A DNA stretch of 64,000 nucleotides from Butyricicoccus sp. OM04-18BH (GCF_003481705.1 NZ_QULN01000003.1:186001-250000), one strand, 5' to 3'; positions 8,656 to 17,668 are shown, numbered from the stretch's first letter. The notes: generated from the sequence alone by a model not told the origin. Made by a program: numbers and translations.

Positions 8656-10656
8656 TCAGTGTTCGTTCTGCTTCTCCGCGCGCTGATCTTCGAGATAACC
8701 GCGGATCGCTTCGGTGATCAGTCGGTCCGCCTCCTCAGGCGTTGTATTCCTGAGCTGCGCACCCGCCGCAGAATGATTGCCGCCGCCGCCCAGACGCTCC
8801 ATGAGCAGCTGAACGTTGACCTGGCCTGCCGCGCGTGCGGAGACCGCCATATCGTTCTCGCCGCTGCGGAAGGCAACGACGGACGCCGTGGTGCCGATGA
8901 TGGAAAGCAGCTCGTCGGCAGCCTGCGCCGCCGCGATGCGGTCCACCTGCTCGGCGGTGATGGCGAAGATCACGCCCTGGCCGCAGTTGCGCGCGGAAGA
9001 AATGATCTTCTGGCGCTCCATATACTGATCGAAGCTCGACTGGAACAGGCGCTTGACGTCGCTCGCCTCCGCGCCCGCGCGGCGAAGATACGCCGCCGCC
9101 TCAAACGTGCGCACGCCGGTGCGCGTGGAAAAGCCCTTGGTATCGAGATAGACGCCCGCGAGCATCGCCTCCGCCTCGGCGGTCAGGATGCTGCTCGTCG
9201 GAACGAGGTACTGAAGCAGCTCGCTGACAAGCTCGGACGCGGAGGACGCATACGGCTCGTGCAGGCTGACGACAGCGTTTTCGATATAGTCCGCCGCACG
9301 GCGGTGGTGGTCGATGACCGCGATTTTGTTGATGGACTGGAGCAGTGCCTCGCTCTCGACATAGCCCGGACGGTTGACGTCCACGACGATGAGAAGCGTG
9401 TTGAAGTCGCACATGATCATGGCGTCCTCGGCGCTGACGAACACGCCCTTGTACTCGCTCTGCGTCTCCAGACGCTCGATCAAATCGCTCGCCATGGTGT
9501 GCTCACGGTCTACAACGATATGTACCGGCTTGTTCTTGACGCGCGCGGCGCAGACCATGCCTGCCGCAGCGCCGATGGCGTCCATGTCGCTGTTCTTGTG
9601 ACCCATGACGAGCACCTGCGACGAATCGCGGATCAGCTGGCTGAGCGCATTGGCGACTACGCGGCTCTTGACCTTGGTGCGCTTTTCGACCTCCTCGCTC
9701 AGACCGCCGAAAAACTCGAAGCTGTAACGGTTCTTGATGACGGCCTGATCGCCGCCGCGCGAGAGCGCCATGTCGATGGCAAGACCGGCGTACTTGTAGC
9801 TCTCCGCGAGCGTCTCGCCGTCGCGGCCGATACCGATGGAAAGCGTCGCAACAACGCCCTCATGGTTCTGAATATCGCGCACTTCCTGAAGCACCGAGAA
9901 CTTTTTCGCCGCCAGCTTGTCCAGCTCGGCGTTCTCGATGATAAAGATGTACTTGTCGCGGTCATATTTTCGCATGACGGCACTCGAATCCTTGACCCAC
10001 GAGGACAGACGCCTGTCGATGCCGGCGAGGATGCTGGACTTCTCCGAGTCGGTCGTATTCTTGACGAGCTCCTCATAGTTGTCGATGGCGATCACCGCAA
10101 TGGCCGGCCGGCGCGTCTCGGAATCATCGCGCAGATGAACAAATTCCGTGCAGTCGATGAAATGGAGCATCATCATCTGACCTGCGCCCGACTGGATCAT
10201 GCTGCCGAACACATGGTAGATGCCGCGTCCCATGCGCAGCTCGCCCGGGAAGGCGGTCTTGCCCTCGATGAGCCAGCGCGTCTCGAACGTCGGCGCGAGC
10301 TCGGTCAGACGCATGTGCGGCGCATGTGCGAAATGGCCGGTCATGTCCGCGAAGGCCTCGTTCGCCCAGATGATCTGTCCGGTCGTCGCGAGCGCGACAA
10401 CGGTCGGCAGCGGCGATTTCGTGACCGCCGGGCGGATTTCTCCGCCCTCGATCTCGATATTTTCCATCAGATCATACACCCGCTGCCGCCGCTCCGCGTC
10501 GCTGCGGATCGCGACCATGCGCAGAATGATGACGATGGCCATGCCGATGAAGCCATACGGCTTTGAAAAATACAGGCCGCAGGCTGCAAACAGTAAAAAC
10601 AGCACATAAAATGCCGCTCGGCCGGGTCGAAGAGCCGTCTGAATTTTCTTTTTCAA
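8656..10656 (-). CDS. gdpP: Cyclic-di-AMP phosphodiesterase GdpP
   Basis: Hydrolyses c-di-AMP and so controls wall stress and potassium/osmotic responses. Two N-terminal membrane helices are followed by a PAS-like region, a degenerate GGDEF domain (YDRDKYIFIIE), and a DHH/DHHA1 phosphoesterase with AVIDHHRRA and DMDAIGAAAG. From the TTG at 10656 (upstream GGGGGA) the protein is 666 residues, close to the usual 650-660. A longer frame extends upstream, but it would begin before the promoter at 10694-10722, so the TTG is preferred. Confidence 0.93.
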   Translation of the reverse strand: MKKKIQTALRPGRAAFYVLFLLFAACGLYFSKPYGFIGMAIVIILRMVAIRSDAERRQRVYDLMENIEIEGGEIRPAVTKSPLPTVVALATTGQIIWANEAFADMTGHFAHAPHMRLTELAPTFETRWLIEGKTAFPGELRMGRGIYHVFGSMIQSGAGQMMMLHFIDCTEFVHLRDDSETRRPAIAVIAIDNYEELVKNTTDSEKSSILAGIDRRLSSWVKDSSAVMRKYDRDKYIFIIENAELDKLAAKKFSVLQEVRDIQNHEGVVATLSIGIGRDGETLAESYKYAGLAIDMALSRGGDQAVIKNRYSFEFFGGLSEEVEKRTKVKSRVVANALSQLIRDSSQVLVMGHKNSDMDAIGAAAGMVCAARVKNKPVHIVVDREHTMASDLIERLETQSEYKGVFVSAEDAMIMCDFNTLLIVVDVNRPGYVESEALLQSINKIAVIDHHRRAADYIENAVVSLHEPYASSASELVSELLQYLVPTSSILTAEAEAMLAGVYLDTKGFSTRTGVRTFEAAAYLRRAGAEASDVKRLFQSSFDQYMERQKIISSARNCGQGVIFAITAEQVDRIAAAQAADELLSIIGTTASVVAFRSGENDMAVSARAAGQVNVQLLMERLGGGGNHSAAGAQLRNTTPEEADRLITEAIRGYLEDQRAEKQNEH

Positions 10657-10693
10657 ATTCCCGTCCCCCTTTTGGACGCAAATATACAGCATG

Positions 10694-10722
10694 ATTATAG
10701 CATTTTCCAGCCGCAATGTAAA
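10694..10722 (-). promoter_or_regulatory. gdpP promoter
   Basis: On the minus strand, -35 TTTACA (10717-10722) and -10 TATAAT (10694-10699) are separated by 17 bp. It lies 38 bp upstream of the gdpP start and presumably also serves rplI. Confidence 0.75.
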
Positions 10723-10775
10723 GATAAACCGTTCTCTTCTTTCTTTTTTTACCGTCTGCTGACGGTATCGTAAGC

Positions 10776-10802
10776 AAAAAGAGAGCCTTTCGGCTCTCTT
10801 TA
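10776..10802 (-). terminator. chrA operon terminator
   Basis: On the minus strand, AAAGAGAGCC pairs with GGCTCTCTTT over a GAAA loop, followed by T5. It begins at the stop of the second chrA gene. Confidence 0.85.
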
Positions 10803-11366
10803 GAACTGGAATACGATGCCCACGAGGGCGCCCACACCGATGAACACGATAGGATGCACCTTCGGCAGCTTCCGGATCGCGACCGAAAGCACAAGGAACA
10901 GCAAAATCGCGCGGTAATTCAGTACGGAAAGCAGGCTCTCCGGACCGCTCCACAGGTCAAGATGCAGCAGCGAACCGGCAAACACCGTGAACATCGCGCC
11001 GAAGATCAGACCGGCGGACGCCGGTCGCAGACCGTAAAAACCGTTCTGCACGAGCGAGGACGAGCGGAAGCGGTCAAGCGCACGCGAGACCAGAATGATG
11101 ATGATGACCGACGGCAGCACGAGCGAAAACGTCGCCGTGAGCGCGCCGGGCAGCCCGGCGGCATGGAAGCCTGCGTAGGTCGCGGAATTGACACCCATCG
11201 GGCCGGGCGTGGACTCGGAGACCGCGATCATATCCATCAGATCGTTCGCCGTGAACCACGGGTACTTGTGTGTGATCGCCTTGAGGAAGGGAAGCGTTGC
11301 CAGACCGCCGCCGACTGCGAACAGACCGGTCTTGAGGAACTCCCAGAACAGCTGTAGAAAGATCAT
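10800..11366 (-). CDS. chrA: Chromate transporter, CHR domain protein (second half)
   Basis: A 188-residue membrane protein of the short CHR family. In such split systems two half-size proteins of opposite topology form one transporter. The CHR signature region FAVGGGLATLPFL and the ESTPGPMGVNSATYAG loop are present, with about six hydrophobic segments. Its ATG overlaps the stop of the preceding chrA gene (ATGA), so the pair is co-translated. The substrate may be chromate or a native oxyanion; this is family knowledge, not shown here. Confidence 0.88.
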   Translation of the reverse strand: MIFLQLFWEFLKTGLFAVGGGLATLPFLKAITHKYPWFTANDLMDMIAVSESTPGPMGVNSATYAGFHAAGLPGALTATFSLVLPSVIIIILVSRALDRFRSSSLVQNGFYGLRPASAGLIFGAMFTVFAGSLLHLDLWSGPESLLSVLNYRAILLFLVLSVAIRKLPKVHPIVFIGVGALVGIVFQF

Positions 11367-11905
11367 GCTCTCCTCCCCCTCACAACATTGATGAGAATGC
11401 CTGCGGCGGTCGCGATAACGACCATGAGGACGGGAGAAACGCCGAAAAAGGCGACAGCGGCGAAGGTTACGACCAGAATCACACCGGTCGGGAGGTCAAC
11501 GACACCCTTTTTCGCCATTTTCCACACGCTTTGCAGCACGAGCGCGCAGACCGCGACGCGGATGCCGGCAAAGGCGTGCTGCACCACGGCGAGATGCGCG
11601 AACTGCTGAATGAACGCAGCGATGATCGTAATGATGACGAGCGAAGGAAAAACCATGCCTGCGGTCGCGACGATCGCGCCGGGAACGCCGCGCAGGCGGT
11701 AGCCGATGAACGTCGAGGTATTGACTGCGATGACGCCCGGCGTGCACTGGCCGATGGCGTAGTAGTCCATCAGCTCGTTTTCGGTCGCCCAGCCGCGCTT
11801 TTCTACGACCTCGCGCTGCAGGATCGGCAGCATGGCGTAGCCGCCGCCGAAGGTGCACACGCCCATCTGTGCAAAGGTCAGGAACAGATCGAGATAAGGA
11901 TTCAA
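11363..11905 (-). CDS. chrA: Chromate transporter, CHR domain protein (first half)
   Basis: The partner half of the split CHR transporter, with FTFAQMGVCTFGGGYAMLP-like signature near the N-terminus and GQCTPGVIAVNTSTFIGYR in the conserved loop. The best start is the TTG at 11905, nine bases after AAGGAG; a GTG at 11929 overlapping the upstream VOC stop (GTGA) is the alternative. It is encoded in one transcription unit with the VOC gene and the second CHR gene. Confidence 0.87.
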   Translation of the reverse strand: MNPYLDLFLTFAQMGVCTFGGGYAMLPILQREVVEKRGWATENELMDYYAIGQCTPGVIAVNTSTFIGYRLRGVPGAIVATAGMVFPSLVIITIIAAFIQQFAHLAVVQHAFAGIRVAVCALVLQSVWKMAKKGVVDLPTGVILVVTFAAVAFFGVSPVLMVVIATAAGILINVVRGRRA

Positions 11906-11925
11906 GTGTATGATCTCCTTTCCCG

Positions 11926-12297
11926 TCACATTTTAGACGGAATGATCTCGACCCAGTAGCCGTCCGGATCGGAGATAAAATAGATGCCCATTGCCGGATT
12001 TTCAAAGCAGATGCAGCCCATCTGCTGATGCCTGTGATGCGCCGCGCCGAAATCGTCGACCGAAAGGGCAAGATGGAACTCATTGTCGCCGAGATTGTAC
12101 GGCTTGTCCCAGTCGCGCAGCCAGGTCAGCTCGAGCTGGTGCGGCGTCGAACCGTCCGACAAATAGACGATGATGAAGCTGCCGTCCTTGGCGCCTATGC
12201 GGCGGACCTCCTTGAGGCCGAGTGCCTCATCATAAAATTTGAGCGAACGCTCAAGGTCGCGGACGTTGAAGTTATTGTGCGCAAAACGGAACTGCAT
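11926..12297 (-). CDS. VOC-family protein, glyoxalase I-like
   Basis: A 123-residue vicinal-oxygen-chelate protein resembling lactoylglutathione lyase: FAHNNFNVRDLERSLKFYDE at the start, LELTWLRDWD in the middle and the C-terminal ISDPDGYWVEIIP. Candidate metal ligands H, E, H and E are all visible. The ATG at 12297 follows GGAGGT by 7 nt; a longer reading from 12324 lacks a ribosome site. It is first in a unit with the chrA pair. Methylglyoxal detoxification is likely but not proven. Confidence 0.85.
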   Translation of the reverse strand: MQFRFAHNNFNVRDLERSLKFYDEALGLKEVRRIGAKDGSFIIVYLSDGSTPHQLELTWLRDWDKPYNLGDNEFHLALSVDDFGAAHHRHQQMGCICFENPAMGIYFISDPDGYWVEIIPSKM

Positions 12298-12328
12298 AAT
12301 AGTTACCTCCGATGTATTTTTCACCTTT

Positions 12329-12357
12329 ATATTATCATTTTTCGCTCAAGAAAACAA
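12329..12357 (-). promoter_or_regulatory. Promoter of the VOC-chrA unit
   Basis: Minus strand -35 TTGTTT (12352-12357), 17-bp spacer, -10 TAATAT (12329-12334). It is the best match upstream of the VOC gene; boxes are only moderately close to consensus. Confidence 0.5.
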
Positions 12358-12434
12358 TACTCATCTTCAAGCATCCTGCGTTCCTCTCTCCCCTGCGCTT
12401 ATATTACAGTTGTGCGTCATTCCGCCGCAAAGCA

Positions 12435-12463
12435 TTGAAATCCGCCCTTTATCGTGCTATTAT
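12435..12463 (+). promoter_or_regulatory. Promoter of the amidase gene
   Basis: -35 TTGAAA (12435-12440), 17-bp spacer and -10 TATTAT (12458-12463), about 80 bp before the amidase ATG. A short palindrome GAACGGA-CGT-TCCGTTC follows in the leader at about 12494-12510. Confidence 0.65.
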
Positions 12464-12544
12464 GACTATATATTTGATTTGACATTTCGTGCAGAACGGA
12501 CGTTCCGTTCGTTTTTTCCCCTGTATGCGGAAACGGAGGTTTTT

Positions 12545-14242
12545 ATGCATTTTCGCAAAATCGCTGCGGCTCTGTGCGCCGTGCTGAGCGTCACGCTCGC
12601 CAGCGCGGCAGCCGCTTCCCCCAAGGTCGCGGTCTCCGACCATAAATTCATGGTAAACGGCAAGGCTGTCACGCCGCAGGCCTATAATGTTGACGGCTAT
12701 AACTACTTCAAACTGCGCGACGTCGCGTATCTTCTCAGCGACACCACCGCGCCCTTCAATGTCACCTGGACTCCCAGCCAGAGCTCGGTCATCAACTTGA
12801 TCTCCGGTCAGAAATACCAGAAGGTCGGCGGCGAGCTTTCCGCCTCGACCCTCTCCTCGCTCAAGGTCTCCGCGTCCACCTTCAAGGTCCTGCTCAACGG
12901 CAGTGCGGTCTCCTTCCGCGGCTACCTGATCAACGACAACAACTATTACAGCATCGCGGATATCGCGGACGCGATCGGCTTTGAGGCCGGATGGGACAAT
13001 GCCACGCGCACCGTCAAGCTCACGACGCCCGCCCCGGACCCCGAGCAGCCGGATAACAATAACAGCAGCAACAATAATAACAGCAATAACAACGGCAGCA
13101 CGACGCCGGCCACGCCGACGCCCGCCCCGACGCCGGAACCTGTTTTTACGACCGGTCTGTACGAGGTGAATGTTTCGTCCTCGCTCACCGTGCGCTCCGG
13201 ACCGGCTACCACCTATCCGTCCGTCGGCCAGCTGTCGAAGGGCGACAAGGTCGTCGTAGACAGCCTTGCGAACGGCTGGGCGCATCTGATGGACACCTCG
13301 GCGGGCACGAGCCGCTATGTCAGCGCGGCTTATCTCAAGCGTCTGAGCGATTATGACGGCAAGACCGAGCCAGACGAGCCGTTCACGACCGGCTGGTACC
13401 GCGTAAACGTCGAGAGCAAGCTCGCGGTGCGCGCTTCCGCGTCCTCGACCGCGAAAAAGGTCGGTCAGCTCTCCGCGAACGCAGAGGTCGTCGTGGACAG
13501 CCTTGCGAACGGCTGGGCGCACCTCATGGACACCTCCAAGGGAACCGGCCGCTACGTCAGCGCGAACTATCTCGTCCGCGTGCGTGACTACTCCGCATCC
13601 GAGGGCGAGCCGGACGATCCGGTCGAGCCGCCCCGCACCTCGCAGATCGACGGCAGGATGACGGTCATCATCGACCCCGGTCACGGCGGCAGCGACGTCG
13701 GCGCGACGAGCGTCGACAAGGTATACGATGAGAAGCACATCAACCTTTCAGTTGCGAAATATCTGCAAAGCTATCTGGAGAGCGCCGGTGTGAACGTAAT
13801 CATGGTGCGCGATACGCTCGAGGAGGGCAGCGATCTGACGCTGCGCGGCGAGGTCATGGAGCGTTATCAGGACACCGCCGACCTGTTCTTCAGCGTCCAT
13901 CACAACGCCGCGAACACGACGGCGCGCGGTGCGGAAGCGCTCGCGCAGGTAGCCGACAAAAACGGCGGCCCGACGAAGCTCCTTGCGGAAAAGCTGCTCG
14001 AGGAATACAGGGCGCTCGGCGTGCCGATCCGTTCGGTCGTGTTCCGCGAGGGCAGCCACGGCGACTACTACTACACCAACCGCGCGGCAGCTTCGCTTTA
14101 CATCCCGGCGCTCACGAGCGAATTCTGCTTTATTGACAACGCAGAGGATCAGCAGTTCATCGACAGCGAGGAGGACCTTCAGGCCGAGGCGCGCGCACAG
14201 TACAACGCGATCATGTACTACTTCACACAGGTGGAGTATTGA
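12545..14242 (+). CDS. Secreted N-acetylmuramoyl-L-alanine amidase with two SH3b domains
   Basis: Cleaves the bond between MurNAc and L-Ala in peptidoglycan. A signal peptide (residues 1-25, ending ASAAAAS) is followed by a copper-amine-oxidase-N-like stalk domain (about 28-165), an Asn/Thr/Pro-rich linker, two bacterial SH3 domains (about 200-275 and 280-355) and a C-terminal Amidase_3 domain. Zinc ligands and catalytic Glu are visible in IIDPGHGG, EKHINL, SVHHNA and TSEFCFI. The ATG at 12545 follows GGAGGT; the in-frame region before it contains the promoter. At DNA level part of the two SH3 domains is almost identical. Confidence 0.92.
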   Translation: MHFRKIAAALCAVLSVTLASAAAASPKVAVSDHKFMVNGKAVTPQAYNVDGYNYFKLRDVAYLLSDTTAPFNVTWTPSQSSVINLISGQKYQKVGGELSASTLSSLKVSASTFKVLLNGSAVSFRGYLINDNNYYSIADIADAIGFEAGWDNATRTVKLTTPAPDPEQPDNNNSSNNNNSNNNGSTTPATPTPAPTPEPVFTTGLYEVNVSSSLTVRSGPATTYPSVGQLSKGDKVVVDSLANGWAHLMDTSAGTSRYVSAAYLKRLSDYDGKTEPDEPFTTGWYRVNVESKLAVRASASSTAKKVGQLSANAEVVVDSLANGWAHLMDTSKGTGRYVSANYLVRVRDYSASEGEPDDPVEPPRTSQIDGRMTVIIDPGHGGSDVGATSVDKVYDEKHINLSVAKYLQSYLESAGVNVIMVRDTLEEGSDLTLRGEVMERYQDTADLFFSVHHNAANTTARGAEALAQVADKNGGPTKLLAEKLLEEYRALGVPIRSVVFREGSHGDYYYTNRAAASLYIPALTSEFCFIDNAEDQQFIDSEEDLQAEARAQYNAIMYYFTQVEY

Positions 14243-14269
14243 TCGACACAGCATAAGGAGGAATTTGTT

Positions 14270-14674
14270 ATGACAGAAAGACAGCAGCGTGCACAGGAAC
14301 TGCACGGGAAGGGTTACAACTGTGCGCAGTCGGTCGTCTGCGCCTACTGCGACCTCGTCGGTCTCGACGAGCAGACCGCCTATAAGATGGCCGAGGGCTT
14401 CGGCCTCGGCATGGGCGTGATGGATATGTGCGGTGCGCTGAGCGGCGCGTTCATGCTCGCCGGCGTCAAGGGCTCGGCCGGCATCAAAGCGCCCGGCACG
14501 ACCAAGGCGCAGACCTATCAGCAGACCCGCGAGATGGCGAATGCCTTCAAGGAGAAGAACGGTACCTACCTCTGCTGCGAGCTCAAGGGTGTCGCCGACG
14601 GCAATGTCCGCCGCTCCTGCCCCGGCTGCATCGAGGATGCGTGCGCGCTGGTCGAGAAGATGCTCGACCGGTAA
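14270..14674 (+). CDS. C_GCAxxG_C_C family protein
   Basis: A 134-residue protein with the conserved cysteine pattern of this family: NCAQSV, MCGALSGAF (the GCAxxG-like core), YLCCEL and SCPGCIEDA. Members are thought to be redox or metal-binding proteins; the actual role is unknown. It starts 27 nt after the amidase gene with AAGGAGG, so it may share its transcript, and it ends at a strong bidirectional terminator. Confidence 0.85.
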   Translation: MTERQQRAQELHGKGYNCAQSVVCAYCDLVGLDEQTAYKMAEGFGLGMGVMDMCGALSGAFMLAGVKGSAGIKAPGTTKAQTYQQTREMANAFKEKNGTYLCCELKGVADGNVRRSCPGCIEDACALVEKMLDR

Positions 14675-14693
14675 AAAGCAGAACAGGTAAAAC

Positions 14694-14728
14694 AAAACCG
14701 CTGTATTTGTTCCGATACAGCGGTTTTT
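14694..14728. terminator. Bidirectional terminator
   Basis: AAAACCGCTGTAT pairs with ATACAGCGGTTTT across an 8-nt loop, with T5 after it and A4 before it. It separates the convergent C_GCAxxG gene and glucokinase gene. Confidence 0.88.
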
Positions 14729-14740
14729 CTTATTGTATAT

Positions 14741-15658
14741 TCAGAGCATCGCAGCGCCGACCAGACCGGCATCATTGCCGAGCGAGGCCAGGACCAGCTC
14801 GGTATTCGTGTCGCCGCGGAAGGTCTCCTTCTCGATGCGCTTGCGCAGCGGCGCGAGCAACTTTTCGCCATAGCCTGCAAGACCGCCGCCGAGCACGATG
14901 CACTCCGGCTGAAAGATATTGATAAAGCTCGAAAGACCGCACGCGAGATCGTCGCAGTAGGTTTCGAACAGCTCGCACGCGAGAGCGTCGCCGGCGTCTA
15001 CCGCGTCGCAGATGTGCTTCGCGTTGAGGCCAGAGCCGTTTTCGCGCAGGCTGCTCTCCCGTCCGGCATCGAGTGCCCGGTGCGCGAACTTCACGAGCGC
15101 CGCTGCCGAGCTGTAGGCCTCCAGACAGCCGCGCCGGCCGCAGCCGCACGGCTCGCCGCCCTGCCGGATGACGATATGTCCCAGCTCGCCCGCAAGGCTG
15201 TTGCAGCCGGTATACAGCTTTCCGTCGATGATAATGCCGCCGCCGACGCCCGTTCCGAGCGTGATCATCAGCATATTCTTCACGTTTTTGCCTGCTCCTG
15301 CGGTCGCCTCGCCGAGCGCCGCACAGTTCGCGTCGTTGTCGAGCTGCACCGCGCAGCCGAACTCCGGCTGAAAGGTCTCTGCAAAGCAGACGTCGTTCAT
15401 GCCGAGGTTCGTGCCGAATCTGAGCGTGCAGGAGGGCTTGTCATACGAGCCGGGCACGCCGATGCCGATGCTCTCGACCTCGTCCGGCTGTACGCCACCC
15501 GAGACGCACAGCGCGAGCGCAAGCTGCTTCATGTCCGCGCGCAGACCGTCCGGGTCTCCCGTTTTCGTCGGTACGCTCTGCTTGATGAGAATTGCGCCGT
15601 CATCCGCGCAGAGCGCCGCCTTGACGCTCGTTCCGCCTAAATCAATACCGATCCGCAT
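14741..15658 (-). CDS. ROK-family glucokinase
   Basis: Phosphorylates glucose (ROK kinases may use other hexoses) with ATP. MRIGIDLGGTSVKAAL gives the phosphate-binding motif, GTGVGGGIIIDG the second glycine motif, and GHIVIRQGGEPCGCGRRGCL the zinc-binding ROK signature. 305 residues is normal. The ATG at 15658 has GAGGGG upstream; a longer frame to 15865 overlaps the preceding gene and lacks homologous sequence. It follows the PHP gene by 11 nt. Confidence 0.88.
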   Translation of the reverse strand: MRIGIDLGGTSVKAALCADDGAILIKQSVPTKTGDPDGLRADMKQLALALCVSGGVQPDEVESIGIGVPGSYDKPSCTLRFGTNLGMNDVCFAETFQPEFGCAVQLDNDANCAALGEATAGAGKNVKNMLMITLGTGVGGGIIIDGKLYTGCNSLAGELGHIVIRQGGEPCGCGRRGCLEAYSSAAALVKFAHRALDAGRESSLRENGSGLNAKHICDAVDAGDALACELFETYCDDLACGLSSFINIFQPECIVLGGGLAGYGEKLLAPLRKRIEKETFRGDTNTELVLASLGNDAGLVGAAML

Positions 15659-15669
15659 AAGTACCCCTC

Positions 15670-16404
15670 TTATTCTTCGCCGCTGAACAGATCCATGCCG
15701 CGGCCCTTGAAGTAAGCGTCCAGACGCGCCATGCTGCTGTTGATGATGAGCTCCTCGGGGAATCCGATCTCCTCGAGCATTTCGAGCGCACCCTCGACAT
15801 GGCCGACGCGGAAGCAGATGTGGCTGTCGCTGTCCACAACGATCGGCACCTCGTATTTCATGCACATGCGCGCGATGTCCGCGCAGTTCTTTTTGCTTCC
15901 GGCGCGCACGTTCAGCGAGGCGTTGTTGATCTCGACGACCTTGCCGCGCTCGTTGCAGCGGCTGATGATGTATTCATGGTCGAAATCAAAATTCGGGTTG
16001 CCGAGGTGGCCGAAGGCGTTGACATACGGGTTGTAGAGGATGGACTCGAGCGCCGCCGTGTGGATGCTCCTGTCCGCTGGCGGGAACAGGCATTCATGGA
16101 AGGAGGCGAGCGCCCAGTCGATGTGCTTCAGACTCTTGTTCGCCATGACGTTGATGCCGCCCGAAGGGGCGGTGATGTCGAACTCGATGCCGCGGATGAC
16201 GGTCACGCCGTTCATCTTTCGCGGGACGAGATTCAGATTGGAAAAATGCCATTCATGCGGGCCGTCCGGGTTGGTGGGGCCGTGGTTGGTGATCGCGATG
16301 GCCTTGAGGCCCATGTCATGTGCCGCCTGCACCATTTCGGTCAGCGTGCTGAACGCATGGTCGGTGACGTTGGTATGTGTATGAAGATCCGCAATGATTT
16401 GCAT
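15670..16404 (-). CDS. PHP-domain phosphoesterase, YcdX-like
   Basis: The N-terminal DLHTHTNVTDHAFST carries the HxH metal motif of PHP phosphoesterases, with further metal ligands in TNHGP, EINNASL and DSDSHICFRVG. The 244-residue length and sequence resemble YcdX-type phosphatases; the substrate is unknown. A candidate ribosome site AGGAGG lies upstream. It lies between hprK and the ROK kinase on one strand; transcription with hprK is possible but the 300-bp hairpin-filled gap may interrupt it. Confidence 0.85.
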   Translation of the reverse strand: MQIIADLHTHTNVTDHAFSTLTEMVQAAHDMGLKAIAITNHGPTNPDGPHEWHFSNLNLVPRKMNGVTVIRGIEFDITAPSGGINVMANKSLKHIDWALASFHECLFPPADRSIHTAALESILYNPYVNAFGHLGNPNFDFDHEYIISRCNERGKVVEINNASLNVRAGSKKNCADIARMCMKYEVPIVVDSDSHICFRVGHVEGALEMLEEIGFPEELIINSSMARLDAYFKGRGMDLFSGEE

Positions 16405-16540
16405 TTTACCTCTGTTCCTCCTGTGCAGTCTGTGATGCTGCCATATAATTTATCTGTTATCTGTCGTGTGCACTGCTTATCTGTCCGGAAATTCGTAAGC
16501 AAGATTTCCCGCACCCCCGCGCGGCAGCGTGCATATAATA

Positions 16541-16703
16541 GAACCTGCGGAGCAGGTTCATAAAAAGTCGGGGCGTGTACCTGACTTTTTATCCCTTGAG
16601 AGAGAAAAAAGTTTCTGAACAGGAACTTTTTTTCCGTCCGTGTTTTGCGGCGCCCCGCGCTGTCAGAACACCGCTTGTCGGCCAAACGAAGTTTGGCGAC
16701 AGC
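16541..16703. repeat. Hairpin array B (hprK-PHP gap)
   Basis: Consecutive inverted repeats: 16541-16559 (GAACCTGC, loop GGA), 16560-16592 (ATAAAAAGTC arms, 13-nt loop), 16605-16632 (AAAAAAGTT arms) and 16681-16697 (GCCAAAC-GAA-GTTTGGC), the last enclosed by GCTGTC/GACAGC. The end touches the hprK stop. The rest of the gap, 16405-16540, holds no gene I can see; it must contain any PHP promoter, but none stands out. Confidence 0.7.
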
Positions 16704-17636
16704 TTAGTTGCCGTACTGCTTGAGCATGCGCTCCTGCAGCTCCTTGGCCGCGTTGAAGCCCATCTTCTTCTGGCGGTCGTTCATCGCTGCGACCTCGATG
16801 ATAACGGCGAGGTTACGGCCGGGCTTTACCGGGATGGTAAGGCTCGGGACTGCGATGTCGAGGATGGAGGTCGTCTGACCGTCCATGCCCAGACGGTCGT
16901 ACTGCTTGCCGTCCTCCCACGGCTCGAGGTTGATGACCAGCTCGACCTTCTCGGTCATCTTGATCGCGCCGACGCCGAAGATGCGGCGGACGTCGACGAT
17001 GCCGATGCCGCGCAGCTCGATAAAGTGGCGGATGACCTCCGGCGCAGTACCGACGAGAGTCTTGTCGGATACGCGCTTGATCTCGACCGCGTCGTCCGCG
17101 ATCAGGCGATGACCGCGCTTGACCAGCTCGATCGCGGTCTCAGACTTGCCGACGCCCGAGTCACCGAGCAAGAGAACGCCCTCGCCGTAGATCTCGATGA
17201 GAACGCCGTGGAGCGTGACGCGCGGCGCGAGCTGCACGCGCAGGGACGCAACGAGGGCGTTAATGGTCGTGGAGGTGAAGTCGTTCGTGCGCAGGATGGG
17301 CACGCCGTACTGCTGCGCCGCCGCGACGCACTCCGGGAACAGCTCGATGTTGCGCGTGATGAGCAGCACCGGGATGCGCGTTTCAAACAGCCGGTCGAAG
17401 CAGGCGCGCCGCTCCTCCGACTCCATCTGTTCCACATAGCTCGATTCGACCTTGCCCATCACCTGAATGCGGTTGGGGTCAAAATAATCAAAAAAGCCGG
17501 CAAGCTGAAGACCGGGACGGTTTACGTCGTCCTTTGTGATTTCGATCTTTTCAAAGCCCTCCGGGCCGTATACTACCTCAAAATTAAATTCGTGGATCAA
17601 GTCTCCCAGGCTCACGCCAAATTCTTTAAGCTGCAT
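16704..17636 (-). CDS. hprK: HPr kinase/phosphorylase
   Basis: Phosphorylates HPr (or Crh) on Ser46 using ATP and reverses it, setting up CcpA-dependent catabolite repression. Walker A GDSGVGKSE lies near residue 155 and the family signature region with MGFNAAKELQERM closes the protein; 310 residues is typical. Its promoter is at 17669-17697. A cre-like site near iolB at 60310 fits a working HPrK/CcpA circuit in this organism. Confidence 0.96.
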   Translation of the reverse strand: MQLKEFGVSLGDLIHEFNFEVVYGPEGFEKIEITKDDVNRPGLQLAGFFDYFDPNRIQVMGKVESSYVEQMESEERRACFDRLFETRIPVLLITRNIELFPECVAAAQQYGVPILRTNDFTSTTINALVASLRVQLAPRVTLHGVLIEIYGEGVLLLGDSGVGKSETAIELVKRGHRLIADDAVEIKRVSDKTLVGTAPEVIRHFIELRGIGIVDVRRIFGVGAIKMTEKVELVINLEPWEDGKQYDRLGMDGQTTSILDIAVPSLTIPVKPGRNLAVIIEVAAMNDRQKKMGFNAAKELQERMLKQYGN

Positions 17637-17668
17637 ATGGGTTCTCCCTTCCGCAATATTTCTTACTT

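Noticed and set aside
8203..10566. Open frame of 787 codons opposite rplI and gdpP
   Set aside because: It crosses two well-recognised minus-strand genes and has no start signal or homologous motif.
12449..13738. Minus-strand frame opposite the amidase
   Set aside because: The plus-strand amidase has a full domain architecture; this frame is a shadow with low-complexity composition.
15659..15865. N-terminal extension of the ROK glucokinase
   Set aside because: It overlaps the PHP gene in another frame; the DLGGT motif belongs at the very N-terminus, as with the start at 15658.
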